Origin: Sphingobium naphthae
GTDB lineage: Bacteria > Pseudomonadota > Alphaproteobacteria > Sphingomonadales > Sphingomonadaceae
DNA length: 64,000 nucleotides
Assembly: GCF_020782235.1 (NCBI RefSeq)
Contig: NZ_JAJGNO010000002.1
Span: forward strand, 248,001 to 312,000
Direction: 5' to 3'
The first letter of the stretch is position 1. The number at the start of each line of letters is the position of its first letter. The position numbers were made by a program, and so were the translations under genes. The notes beneath the pieces are model-generated. The model worked only from the letters and a program-made list of their open reading frames with translations, did not search any database and had not been told where the DNA came from. Positions 61,375 through 64,000 of the stretch are shown here, one piece after another.

Positions 61375-63338
61375 TGGCTGCCAGCCTGCTTTCCCGCCTG
61401 CCGCGCGGCGCGGTGCGCCCGGCCGACCTGATGTTGATCGTCGCTGTCGTGGCGATCGTCGCGCTGCTGATCCTGCCGCTGCCAACGATCATGATCGACA
61501 TGCTGGTCGCGACCAATATCGCCATCGGCCTGCTGCTGCTGCTTTCCACGCTGCACATCACCAAGCCGCTCGATTTCTCCACCTTTCCCACGGTGCTGCT
61601 GCTTTCCACGCTGTTCCGCCTGTCGCTGTCGATCGCGACCACGCGCATGATCCTGACGACGGCCGAGGGCGGGCACATCATCCAGCAGTTCGGCGAGATG
61701 GTCGCCGGCGGCAACCTGATCGTCGGGCTGGTCGTCTTCCTGATCATCACGGTCGTGCAGTTCATCGTCATTTCCAAGGGCGCCGAGCGCGTCGCGGAAG
61801 TGGCGGCGCGGTTCAGCCTGGACGCGATGCCCGGCAAGCAATTGTCGATCGACAGCGACCTGCGGTCCGGGCTGATCGGCAAGGACGAGGCGCGGGAGCG
61901 GCGGCGGACGCTGGAGCTGGAAAGCAAGCTGCACGGCAGCCTGGATGGCGCGATGAAGTTCGTGAAGGGCGATGCCATCGCCTCCATCGTCATCGTGCTG
62001 ATCAACCTTGTCGGGGGCCTGGCCGTCGGCGTCTTTTCGCACGGGATGGAAGCGGGCGAGGCGATGCAGGTCTTTTCGATCCTGACCATCGGCGACGGCC
62101 TTGTCGCGCAGATCCCGGCGCTGTTCAGCGCCATGGCGGCGGGCCTGCTGGTCACCCGCACGACGGACGAGAGCCGCGACGGGAGCCTGGGCCCCGCGAT
62201 CGTGCAGCAGATCGGCAGCAAGCCCAAGGTGCTGGCGCCCGCCGCGATCCTGTGCCTGTTGATGGCGCTGATCCCCGGATTTCCCGCTGCGGTCTTCATC
62301 GGCATCGCCTTTGCGCTGGGCAGCGCGGCCGCGTGGCAGCATCCGGTGTCGCACGCCTGGATCATGGGCAAGGCGGCGCGGTTCGACAAAGGCGAAAAAC
62401 CGTTGCCGCAAACGCTGGCGGCGCAGCCCGAAGCGCCGCGCCCGGTGCGGCCGCTGGTGCTGGAGATCGCCGCGCCCGCGCTCGACGCGGCGCAGGCCGA
62501 ACGGCTGCGCGCCCGTTTCGTGCTGGTGATCGAGGCCGTGCAGGCGCGGCTGGGGCTGCCGATGCCCGCGGGCGAAGTCACGACGCGGCTGCTGCCCGAG
62601 GGCGAGCGGCCGCGCTGGACGCTGAGCGCCTATGAGGCGCCGGTCGGATCGGGCGAGGTCGACGGGCCGTTCGAGGAGGCGATCGCGCCGGCGATCGAGG
62701 CGCTGCTGCGCCGCAATGCGGCCCGTTTTCTGGGCCTGCAGGAAACCACCACCATGCTCAACCGCATGGGCGCCGACTATCCCGACCTGGTCAAGGAAGT
62801 CGTGCGCGCCGTGTCATCCCCGCGCATCGCCGAAGTGTTGCGCCTGCTTGCCGAAGAGGAGGTCTGTTTGCGGAATCTGCGCGACGTGCTGGAAGCCATC
62901 GCCGAAATCGGTCAGTCGGAACGCAATGCGGTGCCGATCGCGGACCGCACGCGGGTGGCGCTGCGCCGCTATATCGCCGCGCCCCACATGGCGGACGGTC
63001 GTTTCCCCGTGCTGGTCGTGGGCGGCCGGCTGGAGCGTTTCTTCCGCGACAATCTGCAGACGGTGGAGGGCGTCGCGCACCTCGCCATGCCGCCCGACCA
63101 GGCGCGCACGCTGATCGGCATGATCCGCAGCGAAACCGCCAAATGCGGGGCGCGGGCGATCGTCACCGCCTATGATCTGCGCCGGCCGCTGCGGCAGCTG
63201 ACCGCCGGCGACCTCTTCGGCCTGCCGATCCTGTGCTATAATGAGCTGACGCCCGCGCTGCCGCTGGACGTGGTCGGCACGCTCGACCGGACGCCCGACG
63301 CGATCGAGGAACAGGCGCCCGTGGAGGCCGCGGCATGA
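61374..63338 (+). CDS. sctV: Type III export gate protein SctV (FlhA/YscV family)
   Basis: 654 residues. Seven or eight membrane helices occupy residues 15-330, with LPTIMIDMLVATNIAIGLLL, KPLDFSTFPTVLLLSTLFRL and MKFVKGDAIASIVIVLINLV, the FHIPEP family core. The cytoplasmic part from residue 350 has ERNAVPIADRTRVALRRYIA and LRNLRDVLEAIAEIGQ. The form resembles non-flagellar SctV more than FlhA, as does the linked secretin gene. It forms the nonameric export gate that receives chaperone-effector complexes. ATG overlaps the transglycosylase stop; the stop overlaps the sctC start (ATGA). Confidence 0.95.
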   Translation: MAASLLSRLPRGAVRPADLMLIVAVVAIVALLILPLPTIMIDMLVATNIAIGLLLLLSTLHITKPLDFSTFPTVLLLSTLFRLSLSIATTRMILTTAEGGHIIQQFGEMVAGGNLIVGLVVFLIITVVQFIVISKGAERVAEVAARFSLDAMPGKQLSIDSDLRSGLIGKDEARERRRTLELESKLHGSLDGAMKFVKGDAIASIVIVLINLVGGLAVGVFSHGMEAGEAMQVFSILTIGDGLVAQIPALFSAMAAGLLVTRTTDESRDGSLGPAIVQQIGSKPKVLAPAAILCLLMALIPGFPAAVFIGIAFALGSAAAWQHPVSHAWIMGKAARFDKGEKPLPQTLAAQPEAPRPVRPLVLEIAAPALDAAQAERLRARFVLVIEAVQARLGLPMPAGEVTTRLLPEGERPRWTLSAYEAPVGSGEVDGPFEEAIAPAIEALLRRNAARFLGLQETTTMLNRMGADYPDLVKEVVRAVSSPRIAEVLRLLAEEEVCLRNLRDVLEAIAEIGQSERNAVPIADRTRVALRRYIAAPHMADGRFPVLVVGGRLERFFRDNLQTVEGVAHLAMPPDQARTLIGMIRSETAKCGARAIVTAYDLRRPLRQLTAGDLFGLPILCYNELTPALPLDVVGTLDRTPDAIEEQAPVEAAA

Positions 63339-64000
63339 GGCGGATGTTGCGCCTGTCCTGTGCGCTGGCGCTGGCCTGCGCCACGCCCGCGCTGCATGCC
63401 GCCGAGCCGCCCTTTGGCGACCGGAAGGTCAACATCAGCGCGCGCGACCAGCCGGCGGCCGATTTCCTGAACCAGTTCTTCGCCGCATCGGGCCTGCGGG
63501 TCGCGGTGAACGGCACGGTGTCGGGCAAGATCAACGGCCGCTTTTCGGGCATGCCCGCCGACATCTGGCGGCAGGTGGCGAGCGCGTTCAACCTGATCGC
63601 CTATTATGACGGGTCGGTCGTCACCGTCTACAGCGCCAATGACGTGCAGAGCCGCACGATGAGCGTGGCGGCCGGGCGCGCCGCCGACCTGTCGGGCGCC
63701 GTCGCGCGCGGGCGGTTGAGCGACGGCAACAACCGGGTGCGCATCACATCGGCCGAAAGCGTGCTGGCGACCGGCGTGCCCCGTTTCCTGGACCAGGTGC
63801 AGCAGATCGCCAGCGCCCTGCCCCGCACCGCCGTGCGCGAGCGGCCGCCGGTCGCCGCGATCGCGCCCGGCCGCGCCCAGCCGCTGACGCCCGGCGGCAT
63901 CGATCCCTATGAACTGCGCGTCTTCTACCTGCGCTACGCCCGCGCCGACGACACCACGCTGCGCACGGGCGATCGCGAAGTGCGCGTACCCGGCGTCGCC
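63335..64000 (+). CDS. sctC: Type III outer-membrane secretin SctC (5' part, cut by window end)
   Basis: The first 222 codons are in the window. Signal peptide LRLSCALALACATPALHA, then the N0/N1 domains of an HrcC/YscC-type secretin: NISARDQPAADFLNQFFAAS, GLRVAVNGTVSGKINGRFSG, AFNLIAYYDGSVVTVYSAND, and VPRFLDQVQQIASAL. A following DPYELRVFYLRYARADD is the linker typical of SctC. A secretin is absent from flagella, so the locus encodes an injectisome-type machine. The barrel part lies beyond the right edge. The start ATG overlaps the sctV stop by four bases. Confidence 0.92.
   Translation, partial: MRRMLRLSCALALACATPALHAAEPPFGDRKVNISARDQPAADFLNQFFAASGLRVAVNGTVSGKINGRFSGMPADIWRQVASAFNLIAYYDGSVVTVYSANDVQSRTMSVAAGRAADLSGAVARGRLSDGNNRVRITSAESVLATGVPRFLDQVQQIASALPRTAVRERPPVAAIAPGRAQPLTPGGIDPYELRVFYLRYARADDTTLRTGDREVRVPGVA

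Noticed and set aside
55673-64000. Reading the export genes as a flagellar operon
   Set aside because: The core families are shared and a FliO-like gene is present, but a secretin gene (sctC), a lytic transglycosylase, split sctQ and effector-like cargo are linked, and no hook, rod, ring or flagellin genes are seen.

Overview
The window looks like chromosomal DNA of a high-GC alphaproteobacterium of the sphingomonad group (Sphingomonas/Sphingobium/Novosphingobium type). The reasons are strong GC bias at third codon positions, several large TonB-dependent receptors including the Xanthomonas/Caulobacter type, a FecI/FecR/TonB-receptor signalling unit, three-gene PntAA/PntAB/PntB transhydrogenase genes and many secreted hydrolases with Tat or Sec signals. 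No rRNA, tRNA or CRISPR array was seen. The assignment rests on gene content, not on a marker gene.

Layout. (1) 1-11566: a penicillin-acylase family enzyme (cut by the left edge), a TonB receptor, an N-acyl-D-amino-acid deacylase, a LysR regulator, the D-glutamate pair dgcN-dgcA and a DAACS symporter. This reads as a D-amino-acid / N-acyl-amino-acid scavenging locus, with LysR-like ATA-N9-YAT boxes in three of its promoters. (2) 11550-14890: pntAA, pntAB and pntB, with a DUF559 gene and an inverted pair of palindromic repeats lodged between pntAA and pntAB. (3) 15131-17835: a short-chain 3-hydroxyacyl-CoA dehydrogenase and a thiolase, divergent from a TetR regulator. (4) 17839-27307: a pectin / rhamnogalacturonan utilisation locus on the minus strand (TonB receptor, DUF6250, PL26-like, PL22-like and PL11-like proteins). 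(5) 27521-31420: a GAF-PAS-GGDEF diguanylate cyclase and KatG. (6) 31463-43525: a TolB-propeller amidohydrolase, two gamma-glutamyltransferases, an ECF sigma factor with FecR anti-sigma factor and an STN-type TonB receptor. (7) 43550-47722: an Lrp regulator, a leucine-dehydrogenase-like enzyme and a GH115 alpha-glucuronidase.

(8) 47824-64000 is the most unusual part: a non-flagellar type III secretion system. The export core (sctU, a FliO-like gene, split sctQ, sctR, sctS, sctT) runs leftward from 60122 into a LuxR-type regulator. A lytic transglycosylase, sctV and sctC run rightward from 60586 and leave the window. Downstream of the core lies a cargo-like block: a putative secreted structural protein, two DUF1521-type proteins (one with the GDPHVD self-cleavage motif, one with it lost), a modular DNase toxin with a YezG-type immunity protein, and a second large protein followed by a small lipoprotein.

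Four transcription units of that block each have a near-identical three-heptamer DNA box (CGACTAG, CTAGTCG, CGATTAG) upstream, and a partial copy sits in front of sctU. This points to one regulon controlling both apparatus and cargo. An effector-immunity pair in a type III locus suggests, as inference only, that the machine or its cargo may act against other bacteria.
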